Position numbers and translations under genes: made by a program | In this document: in pieces, positions 24,871-37,789 of the stretch | Position numbering within the stretch: position 1 is the stretch's first letter | Layout: each line of letters starts with the position of its first letter | The notes under the pieces: model-generated | What the model saw: only the letters and a program-made list of their open reading frames with translations | What the model was told of the DNA's origin: nothing | Databases searched by the model: none | Source: Neospora caninum Liverpool | Lineage: Eukaryota > Apicomplexa > Conoidasida > Eucoccidiorida > Sarcocystidae | DNA: 64,000 nt | Assembly: GCF_000208865.1 (NCBI RefSeq) | Contig: NC_018387.1 | Coordinates: 1,054,001 to 1,118,000 of the forward strand | Direction of reading: 5' to 3'

Positions 24871-27800
24871 TGTACATGTATATGCATGTACATGTATATG
24901 TGACTGTGTATCCCCAACAGGTGTCACGGTCATGTTCACGAGGAACACAGAGCCTTCCTCCGCGTTCCTCTCTGCGACGCACAGAGTCCAGGCGTCGGTT
25001 TCCTCATTTTCTCGCTTTTCCTCCTTCGGCGTTGTCCCCCCTGTCCCTCTTTTCGCTGAGGACCGTGGCACAACCCCCGACGTGAGGTGTCTTGCTCTTG
25101 AGTGTCTTGTCAACTGCCCCGTCGTTTGGGCCGTCGATGAACCGCCCCTGCTGAGGCGCGTCCGTTTCTCATCCGCTTCTCGTCCGCAGTCTCTCCCCTT
25201 CACCCGTTTCTACCCGGGCGCCGCGCACCTGTCATGGAAGCACCTACGCCCTTTTTTCGTTGGTGGGTTGGCGTCTCGTCTCCGATGCTTTTTTCGACTT
25301 TCTGCGGTGCCGTCGCCAACTGCCTGTAGCCGCTCTCCACTCCACGGGCTCCGGGCGATGCGACCGCGTCTGCGTCGGGCGTTCCCAGTGCCCCATCCGC
25401 GGGCCTTAAGCTCGGGTCTCTCTCGCGCGTGTCGGCGAGGGGAGACGCCCGCTGTCGAGCAGGGACGAGCAGGCGGACCGGAAGAACTCGGTGGCCGGCG
25501 TTGCCCTGCGCCTGGCTCTTCCGGCGAGCCGAGACGGCCCATCCAGCGAGACTAGGCAGCCCGCGAGAAGTCCAAAAACTTCTGTCGATCTCCGTGAACC
25601 ACTTCTCCAGGTTCGGGCGACTGGCGAGGGCTTCAGGAGAAAAGCCCAACGCAGACGCAGGCGACGAGTCTTTCCGAGACGCAGGCGACGAAGCTTTCCG
25701 AGAGGCAGGCGACGAAGCTTTCCGAGAGGTAGGCGAGGAAGCTTTCCGAGAGGCAGGCGTCGCCGCTGTCGGAAATTCGCAAGACAGCAGAACCGTGTAT
25801 GCGAGACGCCTCCCCTGTTTTCTGGGCGTTGCAGGAAACGGGAAGGAGAAGAAAATGGAGGGGAAACAGCAGGAAAGACGTTCTAGACGAGACACGAACA
25901 CAACCGGTCGCCTTTGAAGCGACTGGTGTTCATACGTGCGTTCCTCCGGAGGACGTTTGATTTCACTGCCCCGAAAAGGAAAATAGTCCTTCTCTGTGAA
26001 AAAACAGACTCACCTACCGTTTCCAGCGACAGTGAGGTCTTCGTCCACCTCTGCTCGCTTGCGCCGCTCAAGGTATTCCTCGTATGACGCCAGGCGGATG
26101 GCGAGGGGAAACGTGGTGTGATCTGCTTTCCTCTTTGAGGCTCTAGCACCCAACACAAAGGGAGTGCACGTGTCCACGGATTCGAGTAGCCGGAAAGACC
26201 GCTGGAGGTTTTCTTCCCTTTCTGCGAAGAGCGGTTTGTGAAAAAGTCCTTTTCCGGTGGGGTTGCAGCCACAAACACGAGTTTAGCTCTGCGTGTCGGG
26301 CCAACAAGGAGTGGAAGAAAGAAATGCGGGATCCAACAAGAACACAGTGGCTAAATATCTGCGCACATATACCGTCTCCCTCCGGTTCACTCTGCAGAGA
26401 GTCACAAGTAAGCTGCAAGTTTGAAAGGCGGGGCAGGCAAGCGCACACTCTCAAGCGTCCTTCACACTGCCATGACACCGGAAACACCGGCGGTTCTCAC
26501 GGGTCCATTTTGTTTCTCCGCGGAACTGTCGGGTTTAGAGGGGAACCACAGCAGCAGCTACCGTCTGTTAGAAACACAGGGTGGTCTCTGAGCAGCGGGC
26601 TCTGGCTGCTGTACAATGCCGACTTGACTGCAGGACTCCATGCAAACAGGCAGAAGGGAAGGGAAAGAACTTTCTGTTTTCTGGCTTTGGTTTACTGTTC
26701 TTTCAGACGCTTGAGGAGCGGGAGAGAGAGCGAACTGGATCTCGGTTGGAGAGTCATCGGTACCAGCAGCGCTCCCGGTTGGTCGTTTTCCTCGGTTCGG
26801 AGAATCCGACTCCAGATGCGTTCTCTGCGTTCGTCTTCTGGCGACGGTAGTTCGCCGTCCGCCTGCGCTGGCTCCTCCACTGGGTCATATGAGGGAAGAT
26901 CTGCAGTGTCTCCAGAGGATTCGGTTGGGGGTTTCTGTGGATATTCGCCTATTGTCCATGAACGCTTGGGCGTGCGGTGTTCTTCGTGAGAAGAGACTGT
27001 GCAAACAACACTGTCGGAAGCAAGGCGCAGGAACAGGACTCTCTGGAATTGTAAGTACAGAAAAGGGCGGAAGTCTAGGAGATTGAACACGCGTGAGCGG
27101 CCTGCTCGTCAGCTGTGTGCTTCGGCGTCGTGTCGCTCTTCAACGGCGCTATGGACTGTTCGCTAGACAGGCAAGCACATGTAACGAACGTCCCATCGAA
27201 ACCTGTATATCTGTGTCGAAACCCCTTCGTTGAGTCTTTTTCTCGGTATCTCTAAATCCCGGGAGAGGATGTTCAGTCGCGACGAGTGGGCTCGCTGCTG
27301 TCCTCCTTGGAGACAGGAATAAGTTTTCCCAACCTTGCGCAAGGGACGGGAAAAATACGGAACGACCGAATGCTAGCCTGTTAAAAGCAAGAGGAGACGT
27401 CCAGGAGGTCAGGCGCATGCAACAGGGGAGACGGACTCTTCACTTCGCATTCGCTGGATCGGCGATGCTTCAGCTTTCTCAATTGGGCGGCGAGGCTCCA
27501 GGAAAGGCGCGCCTTTATCCACTGCAGGAGGATCTTGAAGCATCTCCATCTGGGGTCCCAGATCTGTCACTCCGAGCGAGGGTGAAGGCCAGCGTAAGGC
27601 TCCGTCATCCTGGTCTCCTGTCCGTTCGTCTTGCTTCTTTAGTCCTTGTTCTTCGTCTTTTCGCCCGCTGTTGTTTTCCGCGCAGCTCGCCACCGGGTTT
27701 ACCAACCTTTCTTCCAGCAGGAGAGAGAGAGAGAAGGCGAAGGGATCCTTTAAAACCCCAAAGCGGAAAGCCGAACAGCCAAGAAACCAATCCCATTTGA

Positions 27801-30800
27801 GTGACTGAGCCGCAAAAGAAAGGTGTCGACGCCTTTTCACGACCGCGCGGACAGACTGTCTCGCAAGAATCAAATCAAGGGGAAAGCGGAAAAAAGGTTT
27901 GAGGGCCTTGCTCGGCAAATCTTCAACGCGGGTGTGGGGCTGAGAAGCGAATGTAAAACTCAAGACGCTGGAAATCCCGACGGAGATTCTCGGAGAAACG
28001 AATGTGAACGGACGACGTGACATCGAGGAGGCGAGACGCCAGCATGGACAAGAAGCAAAGACGGATAAGGCAGAGGGAGAAAGGTAGTGAAGGAAATACC
28101 ATGAGGCAAGTACAAAGAAACGACACTCTTGGACAGCGCTACGCCCTCAGGATCGGTGGCTTTTGTAGAGACCTTTTCAACACCGTTAGAACTGATTTCG
28201 TTTCCTGTCTTGGTTTCTCGCCCTTTGTGCTTCGTCTGTGTGGCCAACGTCTTTGCTTCCCACAAGATAAAGAAACGAGGGAAGCAAGAGAGTTCCCAGA
28301 TCCAGGAAACGGCCTTTTCCTGTGTCGCGACACTCTGAGCCTCGAGCGCAGCTCCTCGCTCTCGGACCCATGCTTTGCCACCTCTCTTGTTCCCTTTTCT
28401 GTGGTTGCGGCGGTGTCTCGCCGGCCTAGCGTTCGCTCCTTAAGGTTTGTGGAGCAAGAGCCTGCTTCTACGCGGTCGAGTTGAATGCTTCTCTTTTCGC
28501 TTACTCTCTGCTCCGTCCTGTTTGTCTTCTCTCTCCATGTCTTGTGTGATGAACGTGGCACTCGCTCCTGGAGGTGGAAGCCGGTTTCCTTCATCTTCAA
28601 TCGCCAAGACTCCTGATGCGGCGTCTCCCAGCGTTAACTTCTCTTGAGGCAACGCGACGGCCAGTCTACGACTCCTCCGCGCAGCGTTGATTCCGCGCGA
28701 ACTTCTTTCTTCTCGAAATGTAAGAGACAGTCGGGGGGAGGCCAACGGCGTCGGAGAAGAGGGACAGATCGCGAGGCTCCGGCGCGCAAGCACAGCCTCA
28801 GAAGGATCTTCATCCAACTCGGAACCCGTTGCACCACAGCGCACCTAGACGGAAACGGGAAACGAAATAGCGCTGCTCTCTCGGAGGGCGCCAAAGTGCA
28901 GAACGCGCCCTGCTTCGCCAACGCGTTATCCAAAGTTAACGGCGTTCTTACCGGAAACCTTCACGTCTCCTGCTCGTATCTATTCATCCACACCGACACA
29001 TAAATATATTTTTCATAGAGAAGCATGCTTCTTCGTAAGCATCGATGCGTGCAGATGTGTGACGACCGTAAATGGTTTTGTCCTACTCGTAACGGTACGT
29101 GGCCTCAGGGACGGGTGTGTTGCCGTCGACAAAAAGATGTGAAGGTGATAGCAGCTTTTAGGTACTCATATCAGTGGGTACGGTCACATCAAACACGAAC
29201 GCATGCATGTTTACAAACAGATGCGTTCGCCCGTTCCTGTAGATACACATGTTTATACGTAAGCTGATCGGGCCACCTCTTCTGTCTCTGCCGCCTCTCG
29301 CATAGCAATGCCTCTTACCCGATTGACTCGTCTTTGCGCGTCTAGAATAAATCTCTTGAGAGTACAAAACTCTTCACTAGGTTTGCCTCTCGCTGACATC
29401 GACGTCCGGGGCGTGTCTTTGTCGAAAAGCCGCGACTTTGTTTTCCCAGCGGAAAGCTCTCTCTCCGTCGCGCGCGGGACTGCCAGAGGCCGCTGTCTTC
29501 CCGTCCTCGGTGTCGGTATTCCGGAATCAACGGCGAACACTGCACTGGAGAGCTTCGCAAAGGAATCTCTTCTTTGGGCGGGGGGACTTCCCCCTGGAGG
29601 TTCCGGCGGACCCGGCCCCATCTAACAAACATCCGATACCATATACATACAGATTTGCGCATAATTCACAAGTATTTGCAACTGTATATATTTGTCCCTC
29701 CGTTTCTCCAGATGCGTGGGTCTATGGAGGGAGCTCTGTCGGGAGAACGGACAGTATCTCCTGTATTTGAGCCACTCACACACACCGTTTTGCGTCTTAA
29801 CCGTCCCTCCATTCGATGCTTTTTCTGGACATTGCCGTAGCCTCCAGCGTCGCCGTTTGCGCTTCCCCACCGAGACGCTCACGCGCTTTTTTGAACTGAT
29901 GCTCATCACCGGCTGACCGATGGGGATGTAAGGCTTCGAGGCAACAGAGTGCCAACCTCCACGTGGTAAACGCTGCCTCCTCTCGCTGGCCCACTTGGGT
30001 TCGTAGCCGCGGATCAGCATCTGACCTGTCCTTCGAAGAAACGAAAAGCGAATCCACGTCCAAAACGGTACACATCCATACCTGCCAAGGGACTCTCAGA
30101 CACCTTCATCTCTACTGATAATGTGGTAGGTTTTCTTCTTCAGTGTTAGCAACCACAGCGTACAGACACAAGCAAAATAATTGTATATATAATTATGTAT
30201 ATCTATACACACTTATGTATATATGTTGCTGCTGTAAAAAACACAGTCAGGGGTCTGCCCGTGAATTCGTGGGAAAGCCTCATTCTAGCGTGCTGCAGAG
30301 CAATGACATGCATCTCAGTACACGCTCAATCACAAATATATATGTGCGTAACTATATAATCATAAATATACATATACATATTTACATACGTGTATATCGG
30401 GAATTCGTTTTCTGGGTGACATTGCTGACGAGCGCTGCATGCGCATACCTGGTTTCTCGTTCTTTCTATTCTAACCTCGGCGTGTATGTAAGCCAGAGAG
30501 AACCGAGCTCACTGTCAACTCATGACGAGCCGTCACGCGTTCTTAAAAAGACTAAACTCGAGGCTTCGCACTGTTCTATGGGCGACACGTGAAGACAGCG
30601 CCCCTTTTTCATGTTCCGTGGTGCTCGACTTTCACAGGAACTCGGAAGCTAAACATCCTCCTCTGGGGCACTTCCATTTTGTAATGCCGTTTTCCTCGAT
30701 CAACTGGCTCTCAACGCCGAGCGTATGGGGCGGTTCGCACCACTCTCCGTTTTTCTGTTCTACTCTGATTTTTCAACCCTTTGAAGGAATAAACCAAAGT

Positions 30801-31140
30801 GTGACGAGACCGGTGCTCCTGAGACAAGCTTCCAAATGGAATTGGACACTGGAAGACGACGCACGAGAGGCGTCAGTTCCGGTTCTCTACGGCGTTTTGC
30901 CGAATGTGTTTTTCCGTCGACTCTACTGGTCGCAAGGTCCTTCCCATGTCGAAAATTCATCGTGCAAGCAGCGTACCTATGAATAACAAGTGCATTTGCC
31001 CGTGTTTCGGACTCGGAGGGGAGGATCTCCTCTAGCGCCTGCTGAGACGCGAGGGAAAAGCTCTCGCTCTGCTCAGAGAAGCCAAGCCCCAGAGGGTCTC
31101 GGCCCCTCGACGGTCCGCCCGTCGGCACCATAGCTTCCAT
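21472..31140 (-). CDS. orphan ~1,397-residue protein, 18-exon model
   Basis: Exons in transcript order: 31140-30977, 30025-29802, 29593-29277, 28844-28505, 28438-28173, 27939-27433, 27042-26696, 26391-26346, 26201-26014, 25821-25229, 25055-24928, 24708-24587, 24097-23921, 23684-23574, 22995-22942, 22751-22495, 22158-21971, 21636-21472 (stop TAG). Every border is GT-AG and the lengths sum to 1,398 codons, which supports one gene. No domain is recognised. The N-terminal half is low-complexity and charged. The C-terminal third has helical hydrophobic segments (SFAFANLSFYPDVISKLSQL, STAMILMLGQEIDAHLRRM, VILKAVQVLANPLHQLYDLL). These loosely recall the degenerate helical repeats of apicomplexan organellar RNA-binding (HPR/RAP-type) proteins; this is inference only. 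Least certain are exons 8, 14, 15 and 16 and several donors. Exon 14 is open in two frames. Confidence 0.55.
25657..25764 (-). repeat. 24-bp tandem repeat in orphan gene exon 10
   Basis: Four 24-bp units start at 25657, 25681, 25705 and 25729, with a partial fifth. On the minus strand they encode an octapeptide repeat of the form ASRKASSP, a basic Ser-rich tract. Because 24 is a multiple of three, other frames stay open too, including a plus-strand AGDEAFRE reading. The strand therefore rests on splice consistency, not on the repeat. Confidence 0.9.
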
Positions 31141-33870
31141 TTTTCAAGTCAGGATACAAGTCAGGAGTAAATCCAGTCAGATCAAGATGCCACGCTGTTC
31201 ACACATATTGTGCGACATGTGTTTCGACGCAACACGTTTAGGGTTGTGCGAACACGGCCTGAAAAACGAGTGACATGTGGCCGAATGCCGACGAGGAAGG
31301 CGGGCGAGCGTGCCGGCAAGATTTCGCAAAGGAACTGACGCTTTTGACGACACAAAGTCGTTTGCTGGAAAGGCAATCGGCTTGTAGACTCAGTGTGCGA
31401 GACCCAAAGTCGCTAGAGGCTTTTCGGCCAAGGCAGGAATCAATTTTCAGAAGAAAGCTAGACACGCTCAGCGCGGTCACTGAGCAGTTGCCTCATCACA
31501 GAGTCCGGACGAGACACCGTGGCAAATTCAGCAAACTCGCTTTGGAAACGGAGACGGCTTTTGTTGAGAAACCTTTGAAACCCCTTGTTCTGTTCTCGCG
31601 CGTTGGTCGCTGAAGCGAAGCAACGGTAACCTCACCAGAAAATTCTCCCTTTTTTCTGGCCAGACGGCGAATGCGGCGCCTTCCTGCGTGTCAGGGGAAA
31701 TGCGGCTGAGAGCAGAGGAGGAACGGTCCCCTTGGGAGACCAGAAAGAGCGGCACAGTTGTTCGATGAAGTTAAAAACAGATCTGATCTAGAGAGCGACG
31801 AAGCGTAGGACGTTTGTTCCCCCCATGTGTGAGGTCTGTGTGCACAACAAGAAAATCGAGACCAAACAGAAAACATCGATAGCAGAGAATCCGTTTTTCT
31901 CCCTATCTCCGGTCTTAGTTCCTGGGGGCAGTTTTCTTTGCAGCAATCAAGACCACAACGGCTGCATCACTTTGAGCTTATACTTACTTACACTTGTACG
32001 TGCTTTCTTTCCGTGACAACGCCTCATGCACATGCACGGTGGTGGCCAACAAACGGAAGTTACAATGCATCTGAGGGGCCCCAGACGAGCAGGCCGACCG
32101 GGACTGGCTTCGGTGAAAACTTGCCAACGAGGTCTCTGTCTAAAAGAGGAGATTCTCTTTCTGCATGAAATATGCGAGCTCTACTACATGGGATTGCAAA
32201 CCGTTGAGCTGCGCAGGGCTTACAAGGAGAGTCTAGGGATTTCGGTTATGGACATGTGGAAACCCGTGTAGAACCCTGAAGGGAAACGCGTGTTCTTTTC
32301 AGAAGGCGCCTGTTTGACAGGATCGGTGCGAACGCGACTGCAAAGGAAACACCTCCCCACCGTTTAGGTTGAGCATAACAAAACATACACTGAACTTTGA
32401 AAACTTCGGTAAAATCCCAGCACCTCACCGTCGACACAAACCACTGCATATCCTGTCGTCCCGGCTTGTTTTTTCGGCGACGGCGCCAGCCGAGTTTCAC
32501 AAATTCCCATCCATAAGGCGTAGTTCTCGTTACCTTTCTTCAAACATTTGAAGCGTCTTCACCTGCATGCTCTCCTTGCAACTGTGATACCACCGAAAAG
32601 GTTGGCCACTATTGAGCGGCAACGGAGCCGATCGCCCCCTCCGTGTGGAACACCGAGCACGTGGCTCTTTCCCACGTGCATGCACACTTTCTTTCGCCGT
32701 TTTTCGTACTACCAAAAGCCGATGCAATACGCGCAGCGCTTAAACGTTCAAGCACTTGCGAGCAGTTGCCGCACAGGTCTTAATGGCCACAGGCATTTTA
32801 GATGGGATACACACAAACTGTTCAGCAAGACTCTTGACGGTCAGCGTCTGCTCCTCTACGAGACATCCACGGGGTTCCAAATGCTGCCGGTCTCAGGAAG
32901 GTGTCACACTTTATCGGGTGTATATTTTTGACGCTAACCTCCCCGCTACACATTCGTTTTCTGTGAAACACCCTTCTCTACTCGCCTTTAGGATGATCTC
33001 AAAGTTTCCACTCACGGCACATGCTCGCTTGCTCCACACGAAATCGAGAGCCGTTCAAGGCACGGAAAAGCCTGTGAACGACAGTGGCAGAAAACGTCGT
33101 CCTGCCTTCTTCCCCTCTTCAACTGTGTCAGGCGAGGAACAGCAGCGTGGTCGCCACTCCACCATCAGTTTGTTTTAGGTTCTTTGCCAGCGGGACACTA
33201 CGGAACAAGGATGATATACGTATCGCCATACGTTTCGACATATCCTGGTTTACGTCGGTGGTTCTCATGTGCAGCTGAAGCTCTGTTTAACGAAAACTAG
33301 TGAGCGGCGAAGGCATTACATCGTTCTCTTCTTGTGTCGGCGCCTCTTCCGTGAAACGAGGCCTGTGTGTCTCTCTTGGCTACGACACCATTCTACCCCA
33401 TTTTAGTTGTCTAATTTACCGGAACGGGATTCCGTTTCCTTCATCGTCTAACCAGAGGCGGTTCCTCCGGCCCTCTTCACCATAGGTTTCCTTCGTGGGC
33501 CTCCGTTCTTCTCACGCTTCTTTGTTGCATGCGAGAAACGGACGACGCACCGGATACACCAGAGAATCAGTGCACTGAAGAAGCTCCACTGGTGGCTTCG
33601 TGAACCGTTTCTTGTCTCCGAGAAAGCACTAACAAAGAAACACACCTGGATTAGTTTTCCCTGCAAGAAGTTCCAGAAGAATTTCCACTCAGCGACAAAA
33701 CCATGCGATGCGCCTCCTCCTCTACAGAACACCGCCAAACCTAAACAACGCCCACCTTCTCGTTTGCTCAGCACCTCGCGCCCTGTCGCTTCCCGCATTT
33801 CAGACATATCCGTCACAGGGCTCTCCATCTGTCTTTGCTTTCCCCTCGCCACCCCTAGCTCGTAGATGTC
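31141..33870. other. spacer between orphan gene start and mitochondrial-type gene stop
   Basis: No supported gene. The part near 31141 should be the orphan gene's promoter and leader (minus strand). The part near 33870 should be the 3' UTR of the next minus-strand gene. A 112-codon plus-strand frame at 31275-31613 is the best ORF but has no splice partners or domain. Confidence 0.5.
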
Positions 33871-34746
33871 TTAATCGTGGTTATCCTTTGTCGCCAAGGG
33901 GTACTTTTCTTTGAGAGCCTCGATTTTGTCTTCGAAGGTGACGTCGTACGGAAAACGCGGGAATTTCTCCCCGTATACATTTCGCATTTCTAGCCAGCGT
34001 GTGACGTCTTCTATTTCCCGAATCTCCATCTCCAGCACATCCACGCCTGCCGCCGTGAGAAACGCATACATGCGCTGGCGAGGAGGATACTCTGGATTCA
34101 CGCCCTTCACGTAAAGCTCCCACCACGACCAGTGGAGACCGGCAGGCGGCTGAGGCGGCTCCGGCCCGTACTTGCTTCCAGCGTCCGCCTCGCTGCTAAA
34201 CGCTCGGGTGTACGTACAGCTTGACGCTACCCGCCGCCCGAGGGAACAGGGGGCAGAGAGCGGCGAGGGAGCGACTGAGAAAGAGAGCCCGGAGGCTACG
34301 GCGGAAGCGGGTGTCGCACTCCTTGCCTCAGAGTTACGAGCGGCAACGCTCCCCTGGGCTCTGTCGATCCCCCATGCTTCTCGATTTGTTTCGCTTCGCT
34401 CCGCACTCGTATGGTCAGCTCTTTCGCGACTTGCAGCAGAGAGGCGACTGCCACGTCTGCCACTGCGTTGCCTGCCAGGCAGACAGCCAGCCGAGAGAGT
34501 AGAGGAAGGGAATGGCCAGAGGGGTGAAACATGGAGGGAAGCAAGACAGGCAACACCGGGAGAGGCGACAGCTCTTTTGTGAGACGGCGGAAAGAACAAA
34601 TTCTTGTCGAAGTTTCTCGCGCCTCTCGCAGAAGAGTGCGAGATGTAGGAAGGACAGGGGGAGAGAGAAGCGGCGGAGAAACGTGCACAGGCGGCGCAGG
34701 AAGCCTGCGCGTTCTTTGGCAGAGACGCTACAAAGAACGAATTCAT
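33871..34746 (-). CDS. predicted mitochondrial protein, 291 residues, unknown function
   Basis: Single open frame. The first ATG is at 34746; the frame extends to 34833 upstream without another ATG. The first ~185 residues are rich in Arg, Ser and Ala and poor in Asp and Glu, like a long mitochondrial presequence. They end in RAFSSEADAG, which resembles a processing-peptidase site. The remaining ~100 residues form a compact, better-conserved-looking domain: PPAGLHWSWWELYVKGVNP, followed by RMYAFLTAAGVDVLEMEIRE, WLEMRNVYGEKFPRFPYD and a Lys-rich end. There is no membrane span in that part. This layout would suit an accessory subunit of a mitochondrial complex, but I cannot name the family. An upstream exon carrying a different start cannot be excluded. 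It is transcribed away from the membrane-protein gene at 36801. Confidence 0.65.
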   Translation of the reverse strand: MNSFFVASLPKNAQASCAACARFSAASLSPCPSYISHSSARGARNFDKNLFFPPSHKRAVASPGVACLASLHVSPLWPFPSSTLSAGCLPGRQRSGRRGSRLSAASRERADHTSAERSETNREAWGIDRAQGSVAARNSEARSATPASAVASGLSFSVAPSPLSAPCSLGRRVASSCTYTRAFSSEADAGSKYGPEPPQPPAGLHWSWWELYVKGVNPEYPPRQRMYAFLTAAGVDVLEMEIREIEDVTRWLEMRNVYGEKFPRFPYDVTFEDKIEALKEKYPLATKDNHD

Positions 34747-36800
34747 TTTGGAAGAAAACACACTCGAGAAATAGAGAGAGAATGAGGCAGCGGAGACACG
34801 GACGACCGCCCTGAGAGAGCGGCTGCGAGACACCGTCTGTCTTCACGAGAGAGTGCGCTGCAGGGGCTCTTCTCGAAACAAAAATAGCACAGTTCTATCC
34901 TCTCTCTCTCCAGCACGAAGAACCAATCACAAGTTGAGTAACGCTTGTATATACACATCAACCTATATGTTGATAGACATGAATCTATCTATCTATATAC
35001 ATATATATATCTAGTTCTGTTTACATGAAGTTTGTGTATGTATCACGTCGACAACCCCCAACAGAGACTGTTCTTTTAGGACAGAAATAGCACGAGAGAG
35101 ACAGAGAACCTTCCCGGGGAACTAGCTCTGTCTCACATGCAACCCAGACGCAAATCTGCTGCCTCTCCCCTCCCTCTCCAACGGGGAGCGAGGCCCAGGC
35201 CCGTACAAAAGCAAACCCGAGAAGACACTTAAGAGAGACGCGAGATCTCTCGTCTTTTTGAAAAATGCGGCAACCTGTCGAGGTGCGCAAGGGAGATTTG
35301 GTCTCGTTTAGGTTTTGAAAGAAAAACACCGCGCGTTCGTCGATGGAAGAGGGTTCGACTCTTCACACACTGTTTATCTGAGAAAGTTTTGAAAGCACAG
35401 ACGATGCGTCCAGCTTGTCCTCTGCTGTCACCAGAAAAACCACCGCCCTCGCACAAGCACACTGTCACTACTTATCCACCCCCCGTACGAGCGCGAAAAC
35501 GAAACGAACGGAAGAACATTGAACAAACCTCTAAAAACCATAAATCTAGGCCTTCAATCAAACTCCGATATCTACAAATACAGCGAGACAGCGCCTAGAG
35601 ACTTCCCAGGGGAGACCCACGCCGCGCTGGTATCGGCTTTTCTGTTATCGTCGCTGTGTTTTGCCGAGAACCCCGTTTGTCCGCTGCAAACAGCGATGCC
35701 GCCCTCTCCTCTCAACTGCCCTACGATCGTCCTCGCAGGAGACACCCTGCGCCCCTCTCTCCCGCCTCTCCCCTCTCGCGCGCTGCGCCGCTCCAACGCT
35801 CGTGATGGACGGGCTCTCAACGTTGCTTCGTCGCGGCGCGACCCCGGCCGCTTTTGCACGGTTTTTGTGACTCGTTGCTTCGCGCCTGCGGGGTTTTGAA
35901 ATCCGAGGGTGGTTCTCGCGTTTGGGCAGTTGCAAGATCTTTGAGAAACGAGGCATGTCAACAACCTAAAATTTGCTTCCAACCATCTTTTCCCCCTGAC
36001 TCCATCGTTTTTCCATCCGTGTCTCGAAGTTTCGCACGGCCGCACACGGCGCCGGGGACTCTGGACTTTGTGCCTGCCACGATCCGGCCAACCGGACCGG
36101 CTCTTCGAGGAAATTCAGGCTTTCCTGAGATTTCGTGCCGAGCGCGTTTCCGGGCCGAGATTCGGCCTTCGTCGCAGGGTCAACGGCGACTGCGCCTTTT
36201 GTTTTCAAGCAGCGGCGGAGAACCGCGGAAGTTGACGAAAGGGAGGAACGTGGCCGCACTCGCGGGAAAAACCCGGCCGGGAGCAAGAGCAACTGCGCGG
36301 CAGGAGAAAACCTGGCGGTTTTAGCTGGAGAGGGGCGACTGCTCTCGTGCGCAAAAGAACGTTTTCAGGCGTGTGTCAGGCGAGAGAGGACGAAGGAGGG
36401 AGGGAAAAGCTCGCAGCGCGTTTGCACAAAGTTTCGGCGGGAGAACGAGGCAGCGTGACCGTGTAAATTCCCGTCCACCAGTGGGAGTGGTGACACTGAC
36501 TTGGGGGGCGCGAATGCGCGAGATTTGGACGCTGCATTCACGTGGAATTCCATGGAAAGAAGGTTGCAGACCGCGAAAAAAGGACTGTTCGCGCCTGCAA
36601 GAACGAATCCGTTAACCCTGCGCAAAACCTTGTCGCGGATCCGCGCGGACGAACCCTAAACCGTAAAATTCCTGTGTAGAGACACCTGGCAGGTCACCTT
36701 TCCCAGCCTCGTTTTCTCTAGGTGTCTTCCCTGTTTCTCTTTTTTTCCGTCGTTTTCCGTCGTTTTTGTTCTCATCTCATTCACGCCTTCTGCCCGCACT
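34747..36800. promoter_or_regulatory. divergent intergenic region, probably bidirectional promoter
   Basis: About 2 kb between two divergently transcribed genes. It includes a TA/TC-rich stretch at about 34940-35020, and the last ~100 bases before 36801 are pyrimidine-rich like a leader. No ORF here is convincing. Promoter function is inferred from gene orientation only. Confidence 0.4.
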
Positions 36801-37754
36801 ATGGCTGCAGCAGTGAGTGCACCTGAGGAGGCTGGCCACTCCAGCGCCGGGTGCGTGGGCGCGTCCTTTGCCGGCGAGAAGCTCGGGAATTCGTACGAAT
36901 CTGAGACATACTACTCGCAGAGTGAGGCGCGCTCTTCGCGTCCCTCCATCTGCGCCTCCGACCGCGTCTCCGCAGGACCCCAAAACCGAGCGACTCCCAT
37001 CTACTCAGCTGCTTACCTCCCCGGGAGTGTCCCCACTGGCCTTCGCGGCAACGAGCGCACACCGGAAACGTGCCCACCAGAAGAAGGGAAAACCGGATTC
37101 CAGAGCGTCTCTGTCGTCGCCTTCGAAATGGCGGATAAGCTCGCATGTAAGCGAGAAGGGAAAGACAGGGATGTGGCGCAAACAGCTCCTCTCCCAGAGT
37201 CTTCTCTGTGCACTTCTGAACATGTATATTCCTGTTCTACGTATAAACAGACTCCTCCACATTATATGTATGTATGTACCAGGGTGGCATACCCATATCC
37301 ATGGATGCGTATATGCGAATGTGTGCCTGATAGAGTATCTCTGTTGACCTCGTCCTGTGTCTGTTGGCTTCTTTGTCGGTGTCTCCTGGCTAGGCACCGG
37401 ACGTCTCAGGACTAAGCATCTCTGCGTTCGCACAGTCCAGTCACTTCTCTAGTTCCGCCCTTGCAGTATCGTGGTAGATTTGTGGATACATCTTTTGTGC
37501 TTGCCAGCGCGGCGTGGACACGCGCTTGTGTGAACCAGACTTTGCTGCGTTTTGCTTGCAGCAAACATCTACGAATTGCCGCACCAACTGCGCGAGGGAG
37601 CGAACGTGATTCAGGAGCGCACGCACTCCACCGCTCTTCACATTGTGCACCGGTTCGGAGTCGAGGCTCTCGTTCTCGTGGCCTACAGCTTCCTCGGTGA
37701 GGGAACAGAACGGAGGGAAAGGCAACAAGACAAAACACGTTTCGGAAGCGCACA

Positions 37755-37789
<35 letters not shown>

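Noticed and set aside
25429..25917. 162-codon plus-strand ORF with AGDEAFRE repeats
   Set aside because: It overlaps minus-strand exon 10, whose borders fit the phases of both neighbouring exons; the 24-bp repeat explains the open frame.
29622..30020. Minus-strand frame beginning MLIRGYEPKW
   Set aside because: It looks protein-like but overlaps orphan exon 2 in another frame. Only the SDADPRLRTQ frame joins exon 1 (phase 2) and ends at a GTTAAG donor in phase.
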